Assembly (NCBI GenBank): GCA_032622095.1
Contig: CP136069.1
Location: forward strand, 12,565,950 to 12,629,949
Source of the DNA: Siphonodentalium dalli
Lineage: Eukaryota > Mollusca > Scaphopoda > Gadilida > Siphonodentaliidae
Reading direction: 5' to 3'
DNA: 64,000 nt
Position numbers and translations under genes: made by a program. The notes under the pieces are model-generated. The model did not search any database. It worked only from the letters and a program-made list of their open reading frames with translations, and had not been told where the DNA came from. Shown piece after piece: positions 36,001 through 42,571 of the stretch. Each line of letters opens with the position of its first letter. Positions within the stretch are counted from its first letter, which is position 1.

Positions 36001-39000
36001 GTCGGTTGAAGTAATGAGAATGCAACTGGTGCCAATGGTTCGATACAATTCGAATCAGGAGAGCCGATTTTGAATTGAATCAAATCGAATCAGATGAAAG
36101 ATTCCGAATCGCATCATATTAACCCTTTACCCAACAGAACGGCCCTGTGCCAATGCATTCTCTTATATATGCAGGTCGACCATAGGTCGCCTCGCATATA
36201 TAAGAGAATGCATTGGCTTAACTCATTCAGTGCCGGCGACGTATATATACGTCGCCCACGTTATTCTAACCATTTGCCGGCGACGTATATATACGTCGCC
36301 CGTTGTGGTTTATTTTCAATTCCTACATTTATTCCCACAAGAGAACACATTCGATATTATCATACTTATTTGGTAGATATATCGTCTACCTCACATTCTC
36401 CGTAATTTTTCTGTCACAAATGGACGAAAATAAGTTTACCTGCGCATGCGCAGATGACTTATTGAGACATTATTTACTGGTCAGGCCACAAATACCGGAT
36501 CAGCTCCATTTATAAATGTTTGATATATAATTGTTCTCATATACATGCTGCCGATATTACATCACACGTCCATCATATATTGGATCAACCTAATGTATGT
36601 GTATATACCTCTCATAGGGCAGGGGTCATTTATTTGCGCATGCGCAACAGACCATTTCGCCGAAATTCACTATAAAAACAGCGTTTGTTGTCCAACTTAT
36701 TACCCCGCTGCGCTATGTTGTTTGTCGACAATAACACTTCATAACATCGACATGTTAGTAGTCTATTGACACCAGTGTATAGGGCTATACCGTACATATT
36801 CTAAGTCCCACATCAAATCTAAGTGTAACCGTGTATAGGTGTGTGCTATAGAACATAGATTTAGCCAACATGTTATAAAATATAATTGAGTTTTGGCGGG
36901 AAATGCGAACACATGCGTCGTTGTCTGTGCTTGGGGACCCAGGAGTGGGCAACGAAACTATTATCGACCGTACTTTGACTTTATCTCCATATATATATTG
37001 GGGGCCCGGGGGTATGTTTTTTTTAGTGTATCCTCCATGCATGTAACATGGCTCAAATGAACGGTGTTGTCACTATGAAATCCCGCTATAAAGACTGATT
37101 TGGGACAGGTTCCATATTATGATTAATCCACGCAAATCTCGTGCATAAAAATGTCCGGACCCAGTGAGCCTGTTACCTTTACCTAGCTGGTAGATACCTC
37201 CTTTGGTAGGAGAACCGCCTGTTGGCATATGTTAATCCCTACTCTGGCTAACTCAGCAATTCGGAATTCTTTGATCAAATTATGTAATCGTACGACAGCA
37301 CGGGATCTCCGAGCGTGAGTAGTTTCAACCATGCTAATCACGTGCACAAATATATCCGGAATTTTTTTATGTTACGACATATGTATTACGCTGTATATAA
37401 CGTCGCTATTCCAATGCACACCAAACATTACGTTGTAGTTTTGGCGCTTTGATTTCAAAGGGTTACACTGTACCGATAACACAATGTGCTCAATTGACCG
37501 CCTTTTCACCAGTATTCTGTTTAACCCCCGATTCCCGTTGCTGTCTGATTTTTTATGAGATATGCTACTGACTTTTGGTACATGTATGAATCAAAAAGAT
37601 CATCTGCGAGGGGATTGATGCCGTCCTACAGACGCTGAGCCGTTGGCCTACGAACGGAAACCCTGTTGATCGATCAGGTTCGATGAAGTACGTCTTTGCT
37701 ATCGTATATACATGTAGGCCAGCGATGAAAAAAACATTATGTCCATAAATCATGTACATAAATCATAAAAATCAATTTGGCGAGATTGCTCTCAAAACTG
37801 TGGGTATAGGCCTAATCCACGGCGTAATTATATGAATTAATTGCAGGCGAAATTTTGGAGCATCAGCGCATATACATTTATTAAATTATGGGTCAAGTGT
37901 TAGTGGGTGGGGAGTCGATGAACTATCGTGCGTACTAAAACATGAGTAAAATTCATGCATCATTATTTCCGGATTCACAGACGTTGTTGAATCCATTTCC
38001 CGTTTCATGTTTTGTGTCAACTCCAAAACAAGTTCAATGTCACGACTCACAACCCTTCGCTGGTGAACTTTTCAAGATTTAATAGACATTTAACATATAA
38101 ACTGCAACAAGCTTCGATCGAAACGAATATCTATTCCACCGAGGCGATACAGTGTTGATGCTGCAATCGAGCGTATTATTATGGATAGTGACAGTGATAG
38201 CGACTTCTATGTGTCAGAATCTGACAGCGAAAGCGACAGCGACAACGTAAACGTGACTCCGGCAACGTCATCGAGTAGTATACGGCAGACCAGTTCAGTC
38301 AATGATTCAAATAAGCAAAATACTTGGAGCACACAAGGGCTGAAATCAGTAAAAAAGATTCCTTTCACTGGGCAACCTGGTCTCAAGGTGCCGGTCCCTG
38401 CAGATGCAGATTTACTCACATATCTCAATTTATTTCTAGATGAATCTGTCTATGAAAACATATCAGTGGAAACAAACAGGTATTATGATCAATTCCAAGC
38501 AGCAGCATCAAACTCGAATAATGAGACAAAGCCCCACAGTAGAGTAAAACACTGGACCCCTACAGACCCAAATGAAATAAAACTGTTCATAACCCTGATA
38601 TATGCTATGGGGCTGTTACAGAAACCAACTATTCCGAGTTATTGGTCCACTCAGGGAATATTATCGACTCCAGACTTCGCATCCGTAATGACCAGAAATA
38701 GGTTTCAGCTGATTTTAAAATTCCTACACTTTAACAATAATCAACTGCACCCTCCAGGGAACAAACTATACAAAGTGTCGCCTCTGCTTGACCACCTTAA
38801 CACCAAGTTTCCGGAAGTATACTATCCAGGACAGAACTTAGCAGTGGATGAGACAATGGTGCCGTGGACAGGTCGACTTAGTTGGAAACAGTATATCCCG
38901 ATAAAACCTATTAAATACGGAATGAAACTTTTCCAACTCTGTGAATCAGAAACGGGATACTCTGTCAAATTCAGTGTTTATACGGGAGCGGAACAAAGCA

Positions 39001-40709
39001 ATGTAACCGAGACGGGCGATCACTCTAAAACAGAAAATGTCGTGGCAGGGTTGATGGAAAGGTACTTAGATAAGGGCCACTGTGTTTACACAGATAACTA
39101 TTATACTGGTTTGCCATTGGTGAATAGGTTATACAAGCGCGGCACTATGGCTTGCGGAACAGTGAGGAAGAACAGGAAGGGTCTGCCACAGGAAGTAAAG
39201 GGAGCAAAATTGAAGAGAGGAGAGGTGTCGGCGCAGAAGGAAGGTCCGGTGATGTGTATTAAGTGGATGGACAAGAAAGAAGTCATGCTCTTGAGCACTT
39301 GCCACACTGATGCTATAATTCCAAGTGGAAAAATCGATCGCAAAACGAAGAAGCTGATCGAGAAACCAGAAGTTATTGTAGAATATAACCAGCATATGAA
39401 CGGTGTCGATACCTGTGACCAAAATGTTGGCTACTATTCTATGCGACGCAAGACCATGAAGTGGTATGTCAAACTGGCCATATACTTCATCAACCTCGCT
39501 AGGGTGCAGGCATACGTTATATACAGAAAAAACACGAATGCCACCAAACCCATGAAACAGTATGAGTTCACCGTTGAGCTCATTGAAGAGATGAGAGCTA
39601 CATGTCAACCCTTGAACCCTGGACGGGTCTTACACATCTCCGATGGCGAGCGTCTCACTGATCGACATTTCCCAAGTTCAATACCGGGCACTGTGAAAGT
39701 TAAGAATCCAGCAAAAAGGTGCATGTGTTGTTGTGTGAATACTGGGGAGAGGCGTCAGCGAGGGATACATGCACCTCGACGCCGAGAAACGAGGTATGAG
39801 TGCTTGAGGTGTGGTGTTTCCCTGTGTATCATTCCATGCTTCGAAATTTACCATACACAGCGGGACTATAAACGAGCAGCTGCAATTCACTTCGGAGAAT
39901 TGGCAGCAAGTGACAGTGAATAACTATGAACCGACCCCCACTGTTATTGTTAACGTCACACCGTTAATCTATTTGTCACACTGTATTCAACGTTGTAGCA
40001 ATTGATTACCCAACTTTATTGAAGTTATCGTATTCACCTATTTTATCCCCTTATTACAGAATCGTTACAAAATATAATTGTGGGTGACCATATATGCCAA
40101 CGACATATATATTTGCAGAATCAGGTTGGGTCCTCATGTGGAATATGTGCAACTTCACATGTATATTATATAAACGATACATGTATCTCAGATATACAAA
40201 ATAAGTTGAGTGGCATAACATGGCTTTATCACAGTATGACAAGTAGCCGATGTGATATATATAGTGGTTGTACATGCAGATAATGGTAACACAGGTTTAA
40301 ACATATATATGGTATCATGCACCTGTGTAATAGTACTAGTACAGTATATCAACACATGTTAACACAGCATAGCGGGATCGAATGTCTAACTGCCGGGCAC
40401 ACTATGGTTTTATTCCCATGTTTACATTTGCGTTATTGTGTTTGTTTATATGCAACAACCGTTACATACATATGGCTAATTATTTTGCAGGGCTAAAACC
40501 ATTATGCAGATTGTTGACGCAAATAATAAAAACTAAAGAAGAGGTGCACTGTACATTAATATATGCAGATAATCACTCACTTGAAATATGTAGACCGGAA
40601 AGGTACTTGTTATGCCTAAACTTTCAGATATAATATTAAAAACTATAATTGCATACCCGAATATCCAGCCTGATCGGGATTTGACCATATACATGTTGGT
40701 AAATTAAAA

Positions 40710-40753
<44 letters not shown>

Positions 40754-40762
40754 GTATGTATG

Positions 40763-40806
<44 letters not shown>

Positions 40807-42173
40807 TATGTGTATATATATATATTGATTATATATATATGTATAAAGTTATATTTATATATATATATTCAGTATATACGCGTGACCGGTCATAGTTGTG
40901 TACAATGACTGAACATTCGTATAATCTATATGCGTGAAAAATACATTGGACTGATATGTGTCACTAAGAATAATTATTGTTTCCATGGCAACCCCCACAT
41001 TTGACCCCAACCGAAGTTATACAAAGTTCTAACACAACCCTGCCCTGTATATAAACACGTTGGTGAGTCACTGGTGAAGCTGAGTTAGCAATAAACTATG
41101 ATTTGTCCAGATAAAATAGCGAAAATTGACAAAAATCGTTAAAACTAACACCCGTTGCCATGGAAACCATCATATTGTCACCCCATAACAACATTCTGAC
41201 AACTGACTAGTAATGCTGGGGTCAAGGACTATTGACATGTGTAATATCAGCGAGCTATATTATTTGTCTGTGTAGTAACGTATCCTCAAACGCATAGCGT
41301 CCAAATTCCCAGGAAATCGCCAGGAAACCTGGCACTCTAGCCTACGAAAATCCCAGGAAACACGGCACTGAATGAGTTAACATATTAAAAATTATAAAAT
41401 TGTCAAAGAATGTAGAAAATATTTTTTTTAGGCCAATGCATTCTCTTATATATGCGAGGCGACATATGGTCGACTCGCATGGCACAGGGCATAACTGTAA
41501 CCATCACAATGTGGTCAATGAGCCGGTTCCAATGATATCCATATTTGTATGGTTCTATTGAGACAGACCGAAGATATTTTAGGCTGTTGAAGCTTTATTT
41601 GGTCGGTTTTGGCCAGTTTGTTGGGTAAAGGGTTAAATCTATTCGAAGTGCCCTTCGGGTCTCAACCGACATCCCAATCATTTGTGGACCGAGAAGACTG
41701 GTCTATCTTTAATAGTGACACTCACAAGCCTTAATTTATAGTGTGTCTGTCATTTGCAGAATGAGGTCCCCAGAGGGTGAATTTGGTGATGCTACCCCGC
41801 ATAGTGGGCTAGCATCACCAAATTCACCCTCTGGGAACCTCATTCTGCTGAGGTGTAAGCAGAATGAGGTCCCCAGAGGGTGAATTTGGTGATGCTAGCC
41901 CGCTATGTGGGGTAGCATCACTAAATTCACCCTCTGGGGACCTCATTCTGCAAATGACAGACACCATATTGCAAATCTACAACATTTATATACTGGTAGC
42001 TTTTTAAAATCAGCCTTGTATGGGGCCAGTCATAAAAAATGCAAGACCTTTTATTAGGCCCCGTGCCGTTTCCAAACCACGTTTATACTCACAGAGGAGA
42101 AGTTAACATGGTTCCTCTTTTTCATAAAACAGGAATTGTTCCTGACGACCATCCACTGCAAATGGGCTGACAT
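17981..42173 (-). CDS. RPL28: Ribosomal protein L28 (eL28), four coding exons
   Basis: The product is a structural protein of the cytosolic 60S ribosomal subunit. Joining 42173-42093, 25534-25411, 23562-23444 and 18064-17981 gives 135 residues, close to the ~137 usual for animal L28. Recognisable family segments are [12 protein letters not shown] at the start, EPCNLK and SGLVNKR followed by DGKGVVV in the middle, [13 protein letters not shown] in exon 3 and [13 protein letters not shown] near the end. Intron phases are 0, 1 and 0. All donors are GT (GTGAGT, GTAAGC, GTGAGA) and all acceptors AG. The first intron sits at the position known in vertebrate RPL28, just before EPxNLK. A pyrimidine-rich acceptor 7 nt before the ATG implies a further 5' UTR exon upstream, as in vertebrates; I could not place it. 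The ORF is intact, so the gene is probably functional despite 24 kb of transposon-loaded introns. Confidence 0.95.
18410..18545 (-). repeat. Diverged unit of the 190-bp satellite family
   Basis: It contains 'atggctgctggcggccatg' and 'gactcgttcccatctacgtg', the reverse complement of the unit seen at 6565-7205. Confidence 0.7.
18745..18827. mobile_element. Family B right-end fragment
   Basis: It reads 'aatttattcttatattcttt' then 'gggccgatgagatcggaccc' and ends tggcactcaaaggg before TTAA (18828-18831). The hairpin and the other end are missing. Confidence 0.7.
18900..19290 (+). repeat. Three degenerate ~120-bp tandem units
   Basis: Recurring phrases are 'gggttaattaWtttctaaac', 'gataccaaaaactata' and 'gcatcggatagca'. 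Divergence is high. Confidence 0.6.
19353..20829. mobile_element. hAT-like element, CAGGGTTTCCGC termini
   Basis: Inverted termini CAGGGTTTCCGC lie at both ends. ATACATG (19346-19352 and 20830-20836) is duplicated on either side, 7 exact bases and plausibly a worn 8-bp hAT duplication. CAGGG-starting termini are typical of hAT elements. No transposase remains, so it is non-autonomous. A family A MITE (20197-20577) is nested inside. A second copy of the family is at 28162-29754. Confidence 0.75.
20197..20577 (-). mobile_element. Full-length family A two-hairpin MITE (381 bp)
   Basis: TTAA at 20193-20196 and 20578-20581 flanks CCCTTTACCCAACA and its complement. Two hairpins (near 20345-20412 and 20484-20552) are joined by an AT-rich linker containing the TTAA that is hit in other copies. 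This is the best uninterrupted reference copy in the window. Confidence 0.9.
20837..22021. other. Gene-free intronic stretch
   Basis: No gene or clear element is seen. The 112-aa minus-strand frame at 21477-21815 has no recognisable domain and lies within generic dispersed repeat sequence. Confidence 0.4.
22022..22176 (+). repeat. 31-bp tandem repeat, five copies
   Basis: The unit is tacacccttatcagatgatc followed by catgcccaaag, with single-base variants between copies. Confidence 0.9.
22542..22941. mobile_element. Family C two-hairpin element
   Basis: Ends caagcctRaRtttaatgtg... and complement caggcctg enclose two diverged hairpins built from 'gcagaatgaggtccccagag' and 'tgaatttagtgatgct', with a central segment 'aagtttccaaacggtgaata'. 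A C17 run (22395-22411) lies just outside. A second complete copy in opposite order lies at 26004-26462. Confidence 0.75.
22982..23425 (-). mobile_element. Family A MITE abutting RPL28 exon 3
   Basis: TTAA at 22978-22981 and 23426-23429 flanks the standard termini. Both hairpins are present; one terminal segment is shortened and the linker is enlarged to about 230 bp. The element ends 14 bases inside the intron from the exon 3 donor (23443). Confidence 0.9.
23444..23562 (-). CDS. RPL28: RPL28 coding exon 3
   Basis: This exon encodes the end of codon 69 and residues 70-108, including [23 protein letters not shown] and NRYRRDLKM. It is 119 nt: two bases completing a split Cys codon, then 39 codons. 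The acceptor is tttgtag and the donor is GTGAGA. Confidence 0.95.
24300..24443. mobile_element. Family C single hairpin (144 bp)
   Basis: A near-perfect palindrome from caagccttgaaatagtgtgt to its complement, with 'gcagaatgaggttcccag' in the arm and a short centre near 24370. Confidence 0.85.
24597..24959 (-). mobile_element. Full-length family A MITE (363 bp)
   Basis: TTAA at 24593-24596 and 24960-24963 flanks CCCTTTACCCAACA and its complement. It has two hairpins and the AT-rich linker, as in the 20197 copy, with a small deletion in the 'cctaaaat...gaaccatac' segment. Confidence 0.9.
24964..25186. mobile_element. Partial family A unit: linker repeats plus one hairpin
   Basis: Repeated AT-rich phrases 'acaatttttatcattttttc' are followed by one hairpin (25111-25180) ending cattggcacaggg. 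It directly adjoins the preceding family A copy at its TTAA. Confidence 0.75.
25210..25368. mobile_element. Diverged family C hairpin
   Basis: Arms 'gacatttgcagaatgaggtc' and 'gacctcattctgcaaatgtc' pair closely; the centre around 25280-25295 is changed relative to other copies. Confidence 0.75.
25411..25534 (-). CDS. RPL28: RPL28 coding exon 2
   Basis: This exon encodes residues 28-68 and the first base of codon 69: [24 protein letters not shown] and [13 protein letters not shown]. It is 124 nt, opens in phase 0 after acceptor ttatttacag and ends in phase 1 at donor GTAAGC. The alignment with vertebrate L28 'EPNNLK...DGKGVVV' is unambiguous. Confidence 0.95.
26004..26462. mobile_element. Family C full two-hairpin element
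   Basis: Ends caagcctgagtttagtgtg and complement caggcttg. Left hairpin (near 26032-26122) and right hairpin (near 26340-26440) are separated by a ~215-bp linker with the inner inverted pair 'gaggttcccaatgggtgtac / tttgggaacttcaatc'. The same linker occurs in the 22542 copy in reverse order. Confidence 0.8.
26890..27430 (+). repeat. Diverged 190-bp satellite-family element with cap
   Basis: Phrases 'ccaaaggatttagtcatgca', 'ggctgctggcggccatg' and 'atagctcccatctgga' recur. The right end 'ggcaatagctcaag...ttgagctaaaaatg' matches the palindromic cap at 57905-57945. Confidence 0.65.
27490..28394. mobile_element. Diverged hAT-like element (TAGTGTTGAAACG family)
   Basis: Left text 'gtcgacgcaattga...agtcgatcccaaaatctgct' and right end cgtttcaacacta match the well-preserved copy at 46915-47760. 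The left terminus is decayed. Its right end overlaps the start of the 28162 element, so boundaries are rearranged. A further fragment of the family is at 29785-29925. Confidence 0.55.
28435..28763. repeat. ~330-bp inverted-repeat unit ending AAAGTAATTGACC
   Basis: Ends cttaaagtaattgacc and ggtcaattactttgag are inverted. The interior is rich in 'taccgcggt'-like phrases such as 'ataccgtggtatcc' and 'ggtatcaccgcggtcatgac' that can fold many ways. Confidence 0.65.
28850..29100 (-). repeat. Inverted copy of part of the piggyBac 5' region
   Basis: The text 'gagccatcttacatgcatgg...cctgggtccccaagcacaa...gggcaaaactcaattatatttta' is the reverse complement of 36850-37065 inside the piggyBac element, moderately diverged. 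Either this is a dispersed repeat that also inserted in that element, or a relic of an older piggyBac copy. Confidence 0.6.
29383..29662. repeat. 140-bp tandem duplication, nearly identical
   Basis: Two copies starting gtaattaaatgactaact at 29383 and 29523 differ at about one base (attaatgc versus ataaatgc). The high identity indicates a recent event. Confidence 0.9.
30063..30142. repeat. 45-bp direct duplication
   Basis: The phrase 'aggttaaccaatacaggtaa' followed by 'gtgggtgcctgacaa' occurs twice in tandem. Confidence 0.85.
30485..30665 (+). repeat. 5' LTR of copia element
   Basis: 181 bp, identical by eye to the 3' LTR. It contains 'acagtatagaaacagactat' and ends ccttagtttca. Confidence 0.95.
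30666..30676 (+). other. Primer-binding site (initiator Met tRNA)
   Basis: TGGTAGCAGAG directly follows the 5' LTR. It matches the complement of the 3' end of animal initiator methionine tRNA (established knowledge of that tRNA's CUCUGCUACCA end). Confidence 0.8.
30688..32700 (+). CDS. Copia Gag-protease-integrase part of polyprotein
   Basis: 670 codons beginning ATG 22 bp after the LTR. The N-terminal part is copia-type Gag ([21 protein letters not shown]). A CCHC zinc knuckle of form CX2CX4HX4C lies at residues 232-245. Protease shows the active site [11 protein letters not shown] near residue 293 (DTA instead of the common DSG/DTG). Integrase follows: an H-H-C-C zinc domain near residues 446-490, then catalytic Asp in AVDLHQ (about residue 515), Asp in LFSDLGGEF (about 569) and Glu in NGICERHN (about 605). 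The frame ends at TAG (32698-32700). The next downstream frame is in the same register, so this is one polyprotein with a single interrupting stop, not two genes. Confidence 0.9.
   Translation: MATNYKVPPVFDENKSYEQWTNELEIWRLVTELDSKKQALAVTLSLTGRAKEAALNIAAADLNKETGLATLLNTLNDVFKKDKIDSAYECYKKFDSYRREDNIHISEFIAAFECLYVKSKKYEMTLPDAVLAFKLLDSANLSQQERQLTLTACSELTFKSMKSALKRIFGTSDSDISHGIHIKEEVFTASSDRRPQFRYNRYAGGQKVNTGNSTHDIPGTNPLDARGRRTKCGICYSIFHWIKDCPQRTESVHEVQNTLQNEEPSTNVCNITLITKEEEFDIFLTEGLGSAILDTACTRTVCGTDWLKYYVSNKLKTDEKQIKSFPSHRVFRFGDGKKVFSYKRVIFPACINGTECNIDTEVVDVKLPLLLSKTSLKRADTQLDLKNDAVTMFGKSIPLEFTSSGHYCINLMDKVNTYRDSLTSEHVLINFALFSDEEKRKTLTKLHKQFAHASIVKLTSLLRKADESLDLSLIEPILKDIISRCETCCKYKQTPPRPAVSLPLASRFNETVAVDLHQLENNLWYLHIIDLFTKFSAACLMECKSPSLFVDKFMQHWIAIHGAPAKLFSDLGGEFNNAVVHDMAENFNIEIKTTAGFSPFSNGICERHNKYLTELLTKVKYDTKSKWQTALSWALMAKNALSNIQGFSPFQLVYGINPNLPSTLIDKPPA
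32701..34935 (+). CDS. Copia integrase tail, reverse transcriptase and RNase H
   Basis: It continues the upstream frame without shift after the TAG, to TAA at 34933-34935. The integrase C-terminal region includes [18 protein letters not shown]. The reverse transcriptase has [28 protein letters not shown] and the catalytic HVDDF (34006-34020; YVDD is commoner in copia). RNase H motifs are [17 protein letters not shown] and [10 protein letters not shown]. There is no methionine start expected: expression would need readthrough of the stop or the stop is a disabling mutation. The remainder of the frame is open, so the lesion appears isolated. Confidence 0.88.
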   Translation, partial: EGSTASSVIGEHIVSLQTARRRYMQTECSEQIRRALRKQTRTFNYNEHYVTGDKVYYKRPNIDEWKGPGIVIGQESAVVFVRHGGLLVRVHESRLKKETFLDNSNISSNTTCIKKPVVSPLNDKFDQFDDSDIPNSPIDVNDSELESETSQVSTNFSSVHPDSVHKLRSGQIVSYTNVDTGEKVEAKILGRAGKSTGRNKNWFNIEIVQPSALESSQISIDLGKVHNLLESSGNPTENDINSVIGSVSDDYCLITSDIFDEAKSTELKNWIENSVYERVPDTNQKCVSTRWVCTFKEIDENNRVPKARLVARGFEEIDKDSLIKDSPTCSSDSLRLILSIFAQKHWQPASIDIKAAFLQGSDIIRDVYIRPPSEASEKHVVWHLLKCVYGLTDASYHWYIKVNEVLTSCGATRSVIDRAVYYFRNKQGLQGIMACHVDDFLWGGSKEFESQVIDKIRAAFNIGRESNTCFKYIGLNLKCSPTALKFSQKDYINNLSTIELPKSRFVEPDSALTDSELDLVRSKIGQILWVANQTRLDVSFEASILASEFKKSTVKTVLHINKIIKKIKSENVCLTYKHLGSEDSLHLGVYSDASLGNLDDGGSQGGYFIVLSGENGYFAPISWKSKRVRRVVRSTLASETLALNEAIDAAISLSVLYEELFSYKLPIKCFTDNQSLIDAIHSEKSVNEKRLRIEIAVIKELIASNKISSVTWIETKQQPADCLTKHGASSLFILRALEANKMNV
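34983..34996 (+). other. Polypurine tract of copia element
   Basis: AAAAGAAGGGGAGA immediately precedes the 3' LTR, the expected plus-strand priming site. Confidence 0.8.
34998..35178 (+). repeat. 3' LTR of copia element
   Basis: 181 bp from tgtgagattgtgattattag to accttagtttca, followed by the GAAGC target duplication. Confidence 0.95.
35184..36118. other. Gene-free intronic stretch
   Basis: No element boundaries or genes are supported. It contains several 'gaatcgaatcR' phrases (35700-36110). Frames of 66-71 aa are not recognisable. Confidence 0.4.
36222..36312. repeat. piggyBac left terminus with paired palindromes
   Basis: After CTCATTCAGT, the motif tgccggcgacgtatatatac and its completion gtcgccc occurs twice, about 51 bp apart. 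Each copy is a self-complementary 22-bp core (GGCGACGTATATATACGTCGCC). Confidence 0.8.
38181..39923 (+). CDS. piggyBac transposase (DDE, DDE_Tnp_1_7 type)
   Basis: The 580-aa enzyme cuts and joins DNA at TTAA and transposes its own element. The N-terminus is rich in Asp-Ser ([17 protein letters not shown]), common in the family. Catalytic aspartates are visible: D223 in [10 protein letters not shown]305 in YTDNYYTG, D410 in GVDTCDQ, plus D413 three residues on, the D-D-D(+3) spacing known from moth piggyBac (268, 346, 447, 450). The adjacent [19 protein letters not shown] is also typical. A C-terminal cysteine-rich domain (about 514-565: [19 protein letters not shown], then H-T) matches the family's zinc-binding DNA-binding end. 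Start is the first ATG in frame, and the length is that of active enzymes (about 590). No stop or frameshift is seen, so it could be active. Confidence 0.95.
   Translation: MDSDSDSDFYVSESDSESDSDNVNVTPATSSSSIRQTSSVNDSNKQNTWSTQGLKSVKKIPFTGQPGLKVPVPADADLLTYLNLFLDESVYENISVETNRYYDQFQAAASNSNNETKPHSRVKHWTPTDPNEIKLFITLIYAMGLLQKPTIPSYWSTQGILSTPDFASVMTRNRFQLILKFLHFNNNQLHPPGNKLYKVSPLLDHLNTKFPEVYYPGQNLAVDETMVPWTGRLSWKQYIPIKPIKYGMKLFQLCESETGYSVKFSVYTGAEQSNVTETGDHSKTENVVAGLMERYLDKGHCVYTDNYYTGLPLVNRLYKRGTMACGTVRKNRKGLPQEVKGAKLKRGEVSAQKEGPVMCIKWMDKKEVMLLSTCHTDAIIPSGKIDRKTKKLIEKPEVIVEYNQHMNGVDTCDQNVGYYSMRRKTMKWYVKLAIYFINLARVQAYVIYRKNTNATKPMKQYEFTVELIEEMRATCQPLNPGRVLHISDGERLTDRHFPSSIPGTVKVKNPAKRCMCCCVNTGERRQRGIHAPRRRETRYECLRCGVSLCIIPCFEIYHTQRDYKRAAAIHFGELAASDSE
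40711..40871. repeat. (TA)n microsatellite, interrupted
   Basis: Long runs of TA with interruptions 'tcagtatgtatgtatg' and 'aaatatatgtg' lie in the 3' part of the piggyBac element. Confidence 0.95.
41725..41970. mobile_element. Double family C hairpin without linker
   Basis: Two consecutive palindromes (about 41755-41850 and 41860-41950) built from 'gcagaatgaggtccccagag' and its complement; outer ends caagcct and accatatt are partly preserved. The linker of the full elements is reduced to 'aggtgta'. Confidence 0.85.
42093..42173 (-). CDS. RPL28: RPL28 coding exon 1 with start codon
   Basis: This exon encodes residues 1-27, [16 protein letters not shown] then [11 protein letters not shown]. 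The opening [12 protein letters not shown] is identical to the vertebrate L28 N-terminus, which fixes the start. It is 81 nt, phase 0, with donor GTGAGT. The exon extends 7 nt 5' of the ATG to a splice acceptor (ttttttttccag), so the transcript has an upstream untranslated exon. Confidence 0.95.
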
Positions 42174-42180
42174 TTTTTAT

Positions 42181-42193
42181 CTGGAAAAAAAAT
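42181..42193 (-). promoter_or_regulatory. Splice acceptor in RPL28 5' UTR
   Basis: On the minus strand attttttttccag ends 7 nt before the ATG. The pyrimidine tract and AG indicate a 5' UTR intron. The partner exon is not identified. Confidence 0.65.
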
Positions 42194-42525
42194 TAAATAT
42201 ATTTAAAATAAAAGGTCAGCAGACCACAGTGTCCCCCGAAAACGTGGCAAGTCGATGCCGCTTTGTTGAAGAAATTAAAAAAAAACGTTGTCCGTCAAAA
42301 AATAAGTTTTCCGTCAATGGACCGTCATCTATATACATGTTGCACATCTTCAATATATGGGCAACAATATTCTGAAGTTTCAAATCTCTGGGATGAAATC
42401 TGTAGGAGGAGATAATTACACCATGAAGCAGTCGACGCAAACATCTCCGTAATAATTATAATATTACGTCAACACGAATTCATGTAAAAACCCATTTCCA
42501 GAACAATGGGCTTCCCCCAATATCG

Positions 42526-42533
42526 TGACGTCA
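42526..42533. promoter_or_regulatory. CRE-like TGACGTCA palindrome upstream of RPL28
   Basis: TGACGTCA lies 353 bp upstream of the RPL28 start codon, close to the tandem duplication. It is a consensus CREB/ATF site; function here is inference and chance occurrence cannot be excluded. Confidence 0.35.
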
Positions 42534-42571
42534 TACTGATGTCACAGACATTCCAAATAAGGAATAATTTA

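Larger units (their letters stand above)
36222..41376 (+). mobile_element. Complete piggyBac-superfamily transposon (5155 bp)
   Basis: It is bounded by TTAA (36218-36221, 41377-41380) and 14-bp inverted termini CTCATTCAGTGCCG. Just inside the left end are two copies of a 26-bp palindrome (gccggcgacgtatatatacg...; near 36232 and 36283), likely transposase contacts (inference). It encodes one intact transposase (38181-39923). The ~1.96 kb 5' and ~1.45 kb 3' noncoding parts are long for piggyBac and include a repeat shared with 28850-29100, a cggaaaccctg hAT-like end near 37655, and a TA microsatellite. It is antisense to RPL28. Confidence 0.9.
36123..41632 (+). mobile_element. Family A MITE split by the piggyBac element
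   Basis: TTAA at 36119-36122 and 41633-41636 flanks the family A termini. The left hairpin (36150-36216) is followed by TTAA where the 5.2-kb piggyBac entered; the remainder resumes at 41377 with the linker. The right hairpin lacks most of one arm (near 41480), so this copy has also suffered a small deletion. Confidence 0.88.
25535..42092 (-). other. RPL28 intron 1 (16.6 kb)
   Basis: The intron runs from donor GTGAGT after codon 27 to acceptor ttatttacag before codon 28. It carries a C17 run, a family C element, satellite units, two hAT-like families, a complete copia retrotransposon (opposite transcription direction), and a family A MITE split by a complete piggyBac element (also on the opposite strand), then a double family C hairpin 120 bp before exon 1. 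Confidence 0.85.
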
